Below the pieces are notes generated by a model. That model was not told the origin of the DNA. It did no database searches and saw only the letters and a list, made by a program, of their open reading frames with translations. Positions 19,327 to 28,685 of a stretch of 64,000 bases of DNA are shown here, one piece after another; positions within the stretch are counted from its first letter, which is position 1; each line of letters starts with the position of its first letter. Source of the stretch: Methanomassiliicoccaceae archaeon (GTDB lineage Archaea; Thermoplasmatota; Thermoplasmata; Methanomassiliicoccales; Methanomethylophilaceae); assembly GCA_016281925.1 (NCBI GenBank), contig JAEEJP010000010.1, forward strand, positions 1 through 64,000, given 5' to 3'. The position numbers and the translations under genes were made by a program.

Positions 19327-19706
19327 CGTTCCTCCTCCTCAATATCCATGCATTTTATGGCGCAGGACTGGCCTTTCACCACTTTTATCGATCCCCCGCA
19401 TTCCGGGCAGGAAAGGACGGGGATCGAATGCGAAGCGAAATCCGGATCCGTCAGCGTTCTGACCGGCCCGGAATATCCGCACGAAGCGCATGAGACCTCG
19501 ATGGGCTCGTGCTCGATGATGAATTCGGAGCCTTCCAATACCGTGCCGCGGGTGACTATCTCGTACGCGAAAAGCATCTGCTCCGCGCCGAGGTTGGTCA
19601 GGTCTCCGATGACCGCCGTGACGCTGTGCACCTTGGAGACCTTGTACTTGGCCAGCTCGTCGATCACCGCATTGACGAGGCTGGAAACCACCGAAACTTC
19701 GTGCAT
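19215..19706 (-). CDS. hypA: hydrogenase maturation nickel metallochaperone HypA (C-terminus overlaps hypD)
   Basis: MHEVSVVSSLV, CASCGYSG...CPECGGSIKVVKGQ zinc site; ORF extends 111 nt past the hypD ATG and ends at TAG. Confidence 0.85.
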   Translation of the reverse strand: MHEVSVVSSLVNAVIDELAKYKVSKVHSVTAVIGDLTNLGAEQMLFAYEIVTRGTVLEGSEFIIEHEPIEVSCASCGYSGPVRTLTDPDFASHSIPVLSCPECGGSIKVVKGQSCAIKCMDIEEEERCSNTGTKRPRRRFSAASKIWVSTPNSCTYAGPIRTR

Positions 19707-19730
19707 CAGACCCCTAATGGGCCGTCCCCA

Positions 19731-20405
19731 TTAAGTAAGATTCGCGGGCCCCCTGCCCGAGCCGAAGTCGCAGAGATCCCTCACCGGACATACGGCGCAT
19801 TTCGGGCGGTTTGGGATGCATATTTCCTGCCCGTGGCGGACCAGATACCTGTTGATATCCGACCAGCGGTCCTCCGGCGCGATCTCCATCAGCGCGAACT
19901 CGGTGGCCACCGGATCGGTCGTGGACACTAGGCCCATCAGATTGGATATCCTGTGCACATGGGTGTCCACGCAGACCGACGGTATCCCCATGGCGTAAGA
20001 TCTGACGCAGGCTGCGGTCTTGCGGCCGACCATAGGAAGGGTGCACAGCTCCTCGGTATCCCGCGGGACCTCGCCGCCGTACCTGTCCAGGATCTCCCTG
20101 CAGCACCTGACGATTGCCGCGGATTTCTGCTTGGGGAATCCGGCGGGGCGTATCAGCTCAGCGACCTCCCCGGGATCGGCCTCCGCCAGGGCTTCCATCG
20201 TGGGGAACCTGGCGAAAAGATTGTCCGACGCTTTCCTCGTGTTCTCGTCTTTGGTCCTCTGGGAAAGGATCGTCGATATCAGGACATGGAACGGGTCTTT
20301 CGGCCATTCCGGATCCTCTCCGGCCGAATTGCGCCCGGGGAACACGCCTCCGACGTAGACTTCCGAGAGCCTGCTCAGGATTTCGCATATCCGCTCTGGA
20401 TCCAT
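19731..20405 (-). CDS. nth: endonuclease III
   Basis: HVLISTILSQRTKDENTRKAS, LPMVGRKTAACVRSYA (HhH), VDTHVHRISNLMGL, C-terminal FeS cysteines CIPNRPKCAVCPVRDLC; real start is internal to the track ORF. Confidence 0.92.
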   Translation of the reverse strand: MDPERICEILSRLSEVYVGGVFPGRNSAGEDPEWPKDPFHVLISTILSQRTKDENTRKASDNLFARFPTMEALAEADPGEVAELIRPAGFPKQKSAAIVRCCREILDRYGGEVPRDTEELCTLPMVGRKTAACVRSYAMGIPSVCVDTHVHRISNLMGLVSTTDPVATEFALMEIAPEDRWSDINRYLVRHGQEICIPNRPKCAVCPVRDLCDFGSGRGPANLT

Positions 20406-21640
20406 CTCAAAGCATCCTCCGCAGTGCGGAACGACCCCGTTACGAGCACGTTCTCCTCCCCTCTGGCTTCCAGGGCGGCGTCCAATGCCTCCCCCACCGT
20501 CGCGCAGAGGGTGACGTCGCCGTGGACGCGGCTCATCGCATCGTAAAGGACATCCGGGGAAGCCGCCCTCGGAGAATCCGGAGGGGCGACGAACACCTTG
20601 GTGGCGAGCCCGGAAAGGATGTTCGACACCTCCCTGATGTTCTTGTCCGAAAGCATCCCCAGCACCAGGACCACTTTGCCGTAGATCTCGGAGATGTCCT
20701 GGTAGAGGCATCTGGCTCCGGCGACGGTGTGCGTTACATCTATGATTATGGGCTCGCCGACCAGCTTCTGCATCCTGAAATCCCAGTCCACCCTGCGGAG
20801 CCCGGCGTCCACGTTGGGCGCGATTATATACTGGAACTCCGGAAGGCAGGATACGGCTTCCATCGCCAGGGCGGCGTTGCGGGCCTGCATCCTCCCGGGG
20901 ACGGAGACGGTGTACACCTCGCCCCGGTAGGACATCTCGACGCTGTCGGAGAAGCTGGCCAGAACCTCGATGTCCGATTCGCCGACCCTCTTCAGGGGGC
21001 ATCCGATCTCCTCCGCATACGCTCTGAGATGCTGGAAGACCTCGTCGCCGTTGATGGTGACGCACGGCACGCCGGGCTTCATGATCCCCGCTTTATGCCG
21101 GGCGATCTCGCCTATGGTGTTCCCAAGGGCGCCGATGTGCTCCATGCTCACGTTGCTTATGACGGAAACCTCCGGGACGATGACGTTGGTGCAGTCGTAT
21201 CTGCCGCCCATCCCGACCTCCACGACGACGATGTCCGCCTCCACCATAGAGAAGAACTCGAAGGCCACTGCCGTGAGGACTTCGAACTGGGTGCATCCCA
21301 TCCCCTCGGATTCCATCCGCTCTTCGATGGGCCTTATCTTCGAAAGGATGAACGTGAGGTCCCTGTCGGATATGCGCTCCCCGCCGATGCGGATGCATTC
21401 GTTGATCTCCAGGATCTGCGGCGACGTGAACGCCCCGACGCAGAACCCCGAAGCGTTCAGTATGGATTCGATCATCGCGCAGACAGAGCCTTTCCCGTCG
21501 CTGCCGGCCACATGCACGGCTCTCAGGCCCTCATGAGGATTCCCGAGGCGTTCCAGAAGCGTATTTATCCTGTCTAATCCGAGCTTTATGCCTTGGCCGG
21601 AAAGGCTGTCCAGCCAGGCCATATTCCCATCTGGGTCCAA
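20375..21640 (-). CDS. folC: folylpolyglutamate/dihydrofolate synthase family (Mur ligase superfamily)
   Basis: VAGSDGKGSVCAMIESILNASGFCVGAFTSP. Confidence 0.88.
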   Translation of the reverse strand: MDPDGNMAWLDSLSGQGIKLGLDRINTLLERLGNPHEGLRAVHVAGSDGKGSVCAMIESILNASGFCVGAFTSPQILEINECIRIGGERISDRDLTFILSKIRPIEERMESEGMGCTQFEVLTAVAFEFFSMVEADIVVVEVGMGGRYDCTNVIVPEVSVISNVSMEHIGALGNTIGEIARHKAGIMKPGVPCVTINGDEVFQHLRAYAEEIGCPLKRVGESDIEVLASFSDSVEMSYRGEVYTVSVPGRMQARNAALAMEAVSCLPEFQYIIAPNVDAGLRRVDWDFRMQKLVGEPIIIDVTHTVAGARCLYQDISEIYGKVVLVLGMLSDKNIREVSNILSGLATKVFVAPPDSPRAASPDVLYDAMSRVHGDVTLCATVGEALDAALEARGEENVLVTGSFRTAEDALRWIQSGYAKS

Positions 21641-21674
21641 TATGATCTCCGGCAGATGGCATGCATTACCGTGC

Positions 21675-22595
21675 TTAAAAATATGTCACAGAAGATCGCC
21701 GGCGGGCGTCATGATTGATCTGGACGACTTCGTCGGCCACATGCTCGGCGTAGAGGCGGGCGACGTTGATCCCGGTGCAGGATTCGAAAGCCTCGAAGAA
21801 GGCATTGGAATTCACTTCGCACAGAATCATCTCCCCATCCTCCGGGAAAAGCAGGTCTATGCCGCAGTAGTCTAGATCCAGGGCATCGGCTATCCTTTCC
21901 GCGTATGCCGCCGTCTCCGGGGCCAGGGCATAAGCTTCGCCGGAACCTCCGCACCCGATGTTGGACCTGAAATCGGAATCTGAACGGCGAAGCATGCCTC
22001 CCGCCGCCTTCCCTCCGACGACGATCACCCTCAGATCCCTTCCGGAGCTGCTCCCGACGAATTCCTGGAACAGATGCGGGACTGTTTTGACCTTCTCCAT
22101 GAGGGCCATGAGCTCCCCCATGCCGCGGGCGATATGCACCCCTCTGCCCATGGAGCCGTAGCATTCCTTGACTACTACCGGGAATCCCAGCTCTCCGGCG
22201 ACCTTCTCCGCGGACTCCCGCCTCACGGGCTCCCCGGGATCGTAGCACAGAAGCCCGGACAGGGTCTTCGGCATCCTGACATTATGGCCGGCCAGCCTGA
22301 GGTACGTGACCATCTTGTCGTCGCAGGCTTCCACGGCGGAATAGCGGTTGAAGACCGGGATCCCGGATCTCTCCAGGGCTTCCAGCACGTATTTGTCCTT
22401 GTCCAGATAGACGCAGAAAGAATATCCTCCGCATTCCGCCTCGATGCCGCCGCCCTCTATGCGGGCGATGAACCCGTCGTTCCTGCGGATGTCGGTCTCG
22501 ATGCCTATGGCGGCGAACTCCTCCGCCAGTCTGGAGGCCTGCACCTCGAACGCGCGCATCCTCGAATACGCGTTGATGAGGATCAATCCTTTCAT
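21675..22595 (-). CDS. ATP-grasp (RimK-like) ligase
   Basis: KMVTYLRLAGHNVRMPKT, VVVKECYGSMGRGVHIA, GIDLLFPEDGEMILCEVNSNAFFEAFE. Confidence 0.85.
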   Translation of the reverse strand: MKGLILINAYSRMRAFEVQASRLAEEFAAIGIETDIRRNDGFIARIEGGGIEAECGGYSFCVYLDKDKYVLEALERSGIPVFNRYSAVEACDDKMVTYLRLAGHNVRMPKTLSGLLCYDPGEPVRRESAEKVAGELGFPVVVKECYGSMGRGVHIARGMGELMALMEKVKTVPHLFQEFVGSSSGRDLRVIVVGGKAAGGMLRRSDSDFRSNIGCGGSGEAYALAPETAAYAERIADALDLDYCGIDLLFPEDGEMILCEVNSNAFFEAFESCTGINVARLYAEHVADEVVQINHDARRRSSVTYF

Positions 22596-22630
22596 GGATG
22601 AAGACGGAGGGGAACCCCCTCCGGAAAAAA

Positions 22631-23446
22631 TCAGTCGAATATCTCCTTGTAGATGGATTCGACCAGCTCGTGGTAGGTCATGCCCTTGGACGAGGCCACT
22701 TCGCGGACCAGATCCATCGTTCCCGATCCATACTGGGCTGCCTTCTTCCTCTTCTCCGCGATGAACGGGAATCCGAGGTTCCTGGCGACCTGCTTCAGAA
22801 GGACCTTCCTCGAATCGGCATCCTTGGGCTTCAGATCGGCGACGTCCATGGCTCCGACCTGCATGGTGACGATCGGATCGATGTACGGGTACAGGATGGT
22901 CTTGCCGAAATGGTTGGCCACCTTGGTCTCGTGGGGGATGGTGGAGGTTATGAGCTTGCCCATGTCTGACTTCATCGTCCTGACCAGCTCGTCCTCCGGC
23001 ATGCCGACGTACTTGGTGTATCCGGCGAAAAGCTCGTCGGATCCCTGCCCGCCGATGATGTACTTCTCATGGACGGTCCTGCAGACGAAGAAGAGAGGCA
23101 GCTCGAACGACAGGGTCAGAGGGCTGGAAGTCCCGGTGATGGAGATCATCTCGCGGAGCCTGGACTCGATGTTGTCCTTGGTGATGGGGATGTGGAGCCA
23201 TGGGAGGCCGAGCTTCTCGGACATCTCGCGGGCCATGACCACGTCATACGATTCGTCCTTCCCGGATGTATAGAGGGTGACCGACCTGGCATAATCCTTG
23301 GCGATGGCGGCCACCAGACCTGAGTCGAGCCCTCCGGAGAAAGCTACGGCTATGTCGCGGTCCTCGACTCCCGTCCTCACGGCGGAGACGATTGCGTTCT
23401 CCAGATTCTCGGAATTGGCTGTCATGCATCCCGAATCGCAAAGCAC
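22631..23446 (-). CDS. asparagine synthase C-terminal domain-like / PP-loop ATPase
   Basis: IAVAFSGGLDSGLVAAIAKDYA, GGQGSDELFAGYTKYVG; paralog of 4593..5558. Confidence 0.8.
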   Translation of the reverse strand: MLCDSGCMTANSENLENAIVSAVRTGVEDRDIAVAFSGGLDSGLVAAIAKDYARSVTLYTSGKDESYDVVMAREMSEKLGLPWLHIPITKDNIESRLREMISITGTSSPLTLSFELPLFFVCRTVHEKYIIGGQGSDELFAGYTKYVGMPEDELVRTMKSDMGKLITSTIPHETKVANHFGKTILYPYIDPIVTMQVGAMDVADLKPKDADSRKVLLKQVARNLGFPFIAEKRKKAAQYGSGTMDLVREVASSKGMTYHELVESIYKEIFD

Positions 23447-23549
23447 TGATAAATATGATATGCAAAAGCGCGAATGGCATAAGCAGTGTTACTTGAGGCT
23501 CCTTTTTCAGAAGAAAAGTGTTATTAAATCGCAAAATGATACAATAGGC

Positions 23550-24209
23550 ATGGAAGGCGTAACACGCATAGGCGTATCTTTGGAGCCGGAGCTCCTCGAG
23601 AAATTTGATAATTCCATAAGGGACAAAGGTTACGTCAGCAGATCGGAAGCCGTCCGCGACCTCATACGCGATTCGTTGGCAGAGAACGAATGGAAGAACA
23701 ACGACCAATGGATGGTCGGGACGGTCGTCATAGTATACGACCATACCAACAGCACCGTCGGCGAGAAGCTCACGGACATCCAGCATGCCCACATCGGCAT
23801 GGTGAACACGTCGATACACGTTCACCTCGACGACAGCAAATGCATGGAGATACTCATCTGCGAGGGGAAGCTCGGCGTCCTGAAGGATTTCGCCAACGAA
23901 ATCACATCGATAAAAGGTGTCCTGAGAGGCAGACTCACCATGGCCGCACCCTCCACAGGGAACCTCCACCACGTCGGGCACAGGAACCGACGTTTCGACG
24001 CCGTCGGTGCCGAGGATTATCGTCGATATCCCCTCGGCATCCCCCATCCCGTAATAGCGGTTTATGATGTCGGCCGTGGTCACGGAAGGGTAGAATATCC
24101 AGGGCTTCGCTGGACCGAAATCCGGGGATCCCGGGAACGGGCTGGCCCTCATGACCATATGCGGCTTGGAAGAGGAAACGGTCTAAGGATACATGACGAA
24201 ATTCTCTGA
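23550..24209 (+). CDS. nikR: nickel-responsive regulator NikR, with aberrant C-terminal extension
   Basis: MEGVTRIGVSLEPELLEKFDNSIRDKGYVSRSEAVRDLIRDSL (RHH), HTNSTVGEKLTDIQHAH, SIHVHLDDSKCMEILICEG; the conserved domain ends near 23950. Confidence 0.88.
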   Translation: MEGVTRIGVSLEPELLEKFDNSIRDKGYVSRSEAVRDLIRDSLAENEWKNNDQWMVGTVVIVYDHTNSTVGEKLTDIQHAHIGMVNTSIHVHLDDSKCMEILICEGKLGVLKDFANEITSIKGVLRGRLTMAAPSTGNLHHVGHRNRRFDAVGAEDYRRYPLGIPHPVIAVYDVGRGHGRVEYPGLRWTEIRGSRERAGPHDHMRLGRGNGLRIHDEIL

Positions 24210-24533
24210 AAGCCAGAGTATATCGTCCATCCCGCGTATCTCTTCCGCCATGCTTTCCGGGACGTCGTGGCCGAGAAGCGTCCCGTATTCGTCGACGATC
24301 TCTATGGTCACCACGTCAGGGCGCGGAAATTCTGAATTGCAGAAGACGGCTGCGACGAGATCTTTGGTTACGCATTTCCCTAGGCCGATGCTCTGAAGCT
24401 CCATGGATCCGGAGAAAACGGATATGGAGTCCTCTTCATCGACTATCCTGGAGATGAGGTCGGCGTTGAGTATTTCCGCGCGGACGACCCCGGGTCTCTC
24501 CAGAACTTTGGAAATGAACTCATCGGAGCGCAT
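23944..24533 (-). CDS. hypothetical protein with in-frame UAG at 24183..24185; true 3' end uncertain
   Basis: ORF 24183..24533 and the ORF from 24158 are in the same frame separated only by UAG; post-UAG segment (PWIFYPSVTTADIINRYYGMGDAEGISTIILGTDGVETSVPVPDVVEVPCGGCGHGE) has coding-like codons. The frame stays open to 23244 antisense to nikR; 23944 is an arbitrary limit. Confidence 0.45.
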
Positions 24534-24671
24534 ATGGATTTATCGTCCAAGTACAATATAAAACCATTCTTTAGTTTTAATGAGGCGTCAACGAATCGAT
24601 GTCGGATACGGAATCCCCGATGGCCGCGCACCGCTAACGCTTAAATAACCTTCACAAAGTTCAGGCGGGCG

Positions 24672-27068
24672 ATGAGGAAGCTAATTATCACCGAAAAAGC
24701 GAATGCCGCGAGAAGGATCTCCACGATCCTGTCCGACGGACAGTCACACTCCGCCTCCAACGGAGGAGTCACGGTGATATCTTTCGAGGCCGGAGGCGAC
24801 GAATACAAGGTCGTAAGCCTCAGAGGGCACATAATAGAGCTGGATTACTCCAAGGAATACAACGATTGGAGCGGCGTGAAGCCCGAAGACCTCGTCTATG
24901 CGGAGCAGGTCAAGACCGTCCGCGTGAAATCCATCCTCAACGCGATCAAAGCCATAGCCGGAGAGTCGGACGAGATCGTCATCGCCACCGACTACGACAG
25001 GGAAGGAGAGCTCATAGGGATAGAGACCGTCAGAGCGATCGGGCTTTATTCCGATAAAGGCGGGGACTGCACCCTGGACGGCAGGATCGCCGTGAAAAGA
25101 GCCAAATTCAGCGCCCTCACCAAAGGGGAGGTGGAAGCGGCCTTCGCGGATCTCGCGGAGCCCGACGCCAAGCTCGCCGACGCCGCCGAGACCAGGCAGA
25201 TAGTTGATCTGTCCTGGGGAGCCGTTCTCACCAGGCTCATATCGCTCTCTTCCGGCCAGGTCGGGAAGAATTTCATGTCCGTGGGAAGGGTCCAGAGCCC
25301 CACACTCAAGCTTCTGGTCGACAGGCACGAAGAAATCGAGAAATTCGTTCCGATTCCGTTCTGGGACGTCATCGGCAAATTCGGCATGCTGGCTTTCAAA
25401 GGGAGCCACGAGGGCAACCATTTCTGGGAGAAGGAGAAGGCCGATGCTGTCCTGGCGAAGGTCGAAGGCGAGAAAGAGGGGACGGTCGTGGAATACGCCG
25501 TCACCAGGAAAGAGGAGTACAAGCCCGCGCCGTTCGACACCACACAGATGCAGGTTGAGGCCAACAAGATCGGGATACCCCCGACCACAGCCATGAAGCT
25601 GGCCGAGGACCTCTACACCGGGGGATACATCTCATATCCGCGTACGGAGAACACTGAGTACCCCCGCACGCTCAACCTAAGATCCGTCCTGGAGAAGCTC
25701 AAAGAATCGGAATTCGGGCCGGAAGCCGAGGAGATACTCTCGCAGGAGAAGATCATACCCTCCAGAGGCAAGAGGAGGACCACCGACCATCCGCCCATCT
25801 ATCCCACCGCGGGCGCTTCTTCCGACAGGATGAAAGGGGACAAATGGAAGCTCTACGAGCTGATCGTGAGGAGGTTCCTGGCCACCGTCGCGCCCAACGC
25901 CGAGGCGGAAGTCACCGAATGCGCGATAGACGTCGCAGGCGAGAAGTTCCTTGCCGAAGGGTATGCCCTCAAAAAGCAGGGCTGGAAGAAATATTATAAG
26001 AAATATCTGAAAGCGGCCCCGGCGAAGCTCCCTGCTATGGAAGTGGGAGACAAAGTGGAGATCAGATCGATGTCCGCGGCCGAATCGGAGACCCAGCCCC
26101 CATACAGATACAACCAGGGGACCCTGATCCAGGAGATGGACAGGCTCCAGCTCGGGACCAAGAGCACCAGGCACGACATCATCAGCAAGCTGTTCTCCAG
26201 GAACTATGTCCAGGGGAACTACATGATACCCACCTACAGCGGCATAGCGCTCACCAAATCCCTGGAGAAGCACGGCGGAGGGATAACCGAGCCGGACATG
26301 ACCGCGAAGCTGGAAGCGGACATGATGAGCATCACCGAAGGCAAGCGCACCATGAAAGAGGTCGTGAAAGAGTCCCAGGACATGCTCCACAGCGTCGCCG
26401 TGAAGATCTCGGAGGATTCCGAAGCCATCGGCGAGGAGATCAAAGCAGCGCTCCACAACCAGCAGCACGTGGGAATCTGCCCTGAATGCGGGAACGACAT
26501 GGTCATAAAGAGGTCCAGGAACGGGAATTTCATCGGATGCAACGGATATCCAGAGTGCACCCGCGCCTATCCCATTCCGAAGGGGGCGCTGATCCAGATG
26601 ACCGAGACCGCATGCCCTGAGTGCGGGCTGCCGCAGCTCAAAGTCATCAGGAAAGGGAATCCCCCGTCCGTACAATGCATCGATCCCAAATGCAGGAGCA
26701 ACGTGGAGAAGAACGACCTCGGCGCCTGCCCCACGTGCGGCAAGGGCCGCATAAGAGTCATGTTCTCGAAGCAGGGCAAAAGGTTCGCCGGATGCTCCGA
26801 ATGGCCGGCATGCTCTCAGACCTACCCTCTGAGGCCCAGGGGAAGCGTCATGTCCGCGAAGAAACCCTGCGAGCTCTGCGGAGCGCCGATGATCATATTC
26901 GGAAGCGCCGAGGAATGCATCAACACGGACTGCCCCGGAAGGAAGAAAAGCAGCCGCGCAAAGAAGACGGCGGAAGACTCCGAGAAACCCGAGAAAACTC
27001 CCGCGAAAAAGACCGCCGCGAGAAAAACAGCGGCGAAAAAGAAGAAAGAAACGGCAGAGCCGGAATGA
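24672..27068 (+). CDS. topA: DNA topoisomerase I (type IA)
   Basis: LIITEKANAARRIS, TDYDREGELIG, SVGRVQSPTLKLLVDR, GYISYPRTENTEYP, C-terminal zinc ribbons. Confidence 0.95.
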   Translation: MRKLIITEKANAARRISTILSDGQSHSASNGGVTVISFEAGGDEYKVVSLRGHIIELDYSKEYNDWSGVKPEDLVYAEQVKTVRVKSILNAIKAIAGESDEIVIATDYDREGELIGIETVRAIGLYSDKGGDCTLDGRIAVKRAKFSALTKGEVEAAFADLAEPDAKLADAAETRQIVDLSWGAVLTRLISLSSGQVGKNFMSVGRVQSPTLKLLVDRHEEIEKFVPIPFWDVIGKFGMLAFKGSHEGNHFWEKEKADAVLAKVEGEKEGTVVEYAVTRKEEYKPAPFDTTQMQVEANKIGIPPTTAMKLAEDLYTGGYISYPRTENTEYPRTLNLRSVLEKLKESEFGPEAEEILSQEKIIPSRGKRRTTDHPPIYPTAGASSDRMKGDKWKLYELIVRRFLATVAPNAEAEVTECAIDVAGEKFLAEGYALKKQGWKKYYKKYLKAAPAKLPAMEVGDKVEIRSMSAAESETQPPYRYNQGTLIQEMDRLQLGTKSTRHDIISKLFSRNYVQGNYMIPTYSGIALTKSLEKHGGGITEPDMTAKLEADMMSITEGKRTMKEVVKESQDMLHSVAVKISEDSEAIGEEIKAALHNQQHVGICPECGNDMVIKRSRNGNFIGCNGYPECTRAYPIPKGALIQMTETACPECGLPQLKVIRKGNPPSVQCIDPKCRSNVEKNDLGACPTCGKGRIRVMFSKQGKRFAGCSEWPACSQTYPLRPRGSVMSAKKPCELCGAPMIIFGSAEECINTDCPGRKKSSRAKKTAEDSEKPEKTPAKKTAARKTAAKKKKETAEPE

Positions 27069-27213
27069 TTGCCGTCTGGCTCCGAAAATACACAGCCGCA
27101 TCAGCTGGCATCAAGCCTGCCGGAGAACAACGGAATCCCGGTCTGACATGGAGGCCGGCCGAATTGACGACCGGCCCCTGCCCGGACGCGGAGGCGACGT
27201 CCGGACTTTACGC

Positions 27214-28527
27214 TCAGATGAGCGCGAACGCCTGCTCGAGGTCGTCTATTATGTCTTTTATATGCTCCGTCCCGATGGAGAGCCTTATGGTGGAGGGATG
27301 GATTCCCTGCTCCTCGAGCTCTTCGGCGGTCAGCTGGGAATGGGTGGTGGACGCGGGATGTATCACCAGCGATTTCACGTCTGCCACGTTGGCCAGCAGC
27401 GAGAAGAGCTTGAGGCCGTCGATGAACCTCTTGGCTTCTTCCTCTCCTCCTTTGATCTCGAACGTGAAGATCGATCCTGCCCCGTCAGGGAAATAGCGCT
27501 CGTACACATCATGCGTAGGCTGGTCCGGAAGGGAAGGATGGTTGATCTTGGAGACCTTCGGGTTCTTTCTGAGGTATTCGATGACCTTCAGGGTGTTCTC
27601 CACATGCCTGTCGACGCGGAGAGACAGAGTCTCCAGGCCCTGCAGCAGCACGAATGCCGTCACCGGTGAGATCGAAGCCCCAGTGTCACGGAGCAGGATG
27701 GCCCTGATCCTCGTGACGAAGGCGGCCGGCCCCAGCGCTTTGTAGAAGCTTATCCCGTGGTAGCTGGGATCCGGCTCCGATAGGCCGGGGAACTTTCCGT
27801 TCCCGTAATCGAATTTCCCGCCTTCGACGATGACCCCTCCGAGAACAGTCCCGTGGCCTCCGATGAACTTGGTCGCGGATTCGACCACGACGTCGGCGCC
27901 GTGTTCCAGAGGTCTAAACAGATAGGGAGATGCGAACGTGTTGTCAATGACCAGGGGGATTCCGTGCCTGTGGGCGATGTCGGCCAGCTTCTCGACATCA
28001 ATGACGTTGGAGTTGGGGTTCCCCAGCGTCTCGGCGAATATCGCCTTGGTCTTTCCGTCGATCGCCTTCTCGATTCCGGAGTAGTCGTCCGGCTTCTGGA
28101 ACCTGGTAGATATCCCGTAGGTGGGAAGGGTGTGGGCCAGAAGGTTGTACGAGCCTCCGTAGATCGTGTCCACGGAGACGATGTTGTCGCCGGCCGCCGC
28201 GAGATTGAGGATCGTATACGTGATCGCGGCCGATCCCGAGGCTAGGGCCAGCGCAGCTGTCCCTCCCTCCAAGGCGGCGATACGTTTCTCGAACACTTCC
28301 TGGGTGCTGTTCGTGAGACGGCCGTATATGTTCCCGGCGTCCCTCAGGCCGAACCTGTCGGCGGCATGCTGTGAATTGTGGAACACGTAAGACGTCGTCA
28401 GATAGATCGGGACGGCCCTGGAATCCGTGACGGCGTCCGCGGTCTCCTGCCCGACATGCAGCTGGAGGGTCTCGAATCTCTGCTTCTTGCTGTTGTTTGG
28501 ACCGTTAGGTATGATTTCCGAAGTCAT
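27214..28527 (-). CDS. metY: O-acetylhomoserine aminocarboxypropyltransferase/sulfhydrylase
   Basis: RFETLQLHVGQETADAVTDSRAVPIYLTTSYVFHNSQHAADRF, PLVIDNTFASPYLFRPLEHGADVVVESATKFIGGHGT. Confidence 0.92.
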   Translation of the reverse strand: MTSEIIPNGPNNSKKQRFETLQLHVGQETADAVTDSRAVPIYLTTSYVFHNSQHAADRFGLRDAGNIYGRLTNSTQEVFEKRIAALEGGTAALALASGSAAITYTILNLAAAGDNIVSVDTIYGGSYNLLAHTLPTYGISTRFQKPDDYSGIEKAIDGKTKAIFAETLGNPNSNVIDVEKLADIAHRHGIPLVIDNTFASPYLFRPLEHGADVVVESATKFIGGHGTVLGGVIVEGGKFDYGNGKFPGLSEPDPSYHGISFYKALGPAAFVTRIRAILLRDTGASISPVTAFVLLQGLETLSLRVDRHVENTLKVIEYLRKNPKVSKINHPSLPDQPTHDVYERYFPDGAGSIFTFEIKGGEEEAKRFIDGLKLFSLLANVADVKSLVIHPASTTHSQLTAEELEEQGIHPSTIRLSIGTEHIKDIIDDLEQAFALI

Positions 28528-28638
28528 TTTTTTCACTTCCTTTTTCGAGCCATCCGCCCTTGGCATTCATTTCTGAATATTTTTCCAAGCGAACTGATAG
28601 CTTCTGAATATCGATAGCACACATCTAGTATTTATTAT

Positions 28639-28659
28639 ATTTCCTATATGAAAATAGTA
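28639..28659. promoter_or_regulatory. 21-bp motif shared with the thiI upstream region
   Basis: ATTTCCTATATGAAAATAGTA; 20/21 identical to 32840..32860. Confidence 0.6.
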
Positions 28660-28685
28660 AAATACTAAGATGCCATCCTTCACTC

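Noticed and set aside
20114-21577. 487-aa ORF on + strand
   Set aside because: Antisense to folC and nth, both convincing
25677-27101. 474-aa ORF on - strand
   Set aside because: Antisense to topoisomerase I
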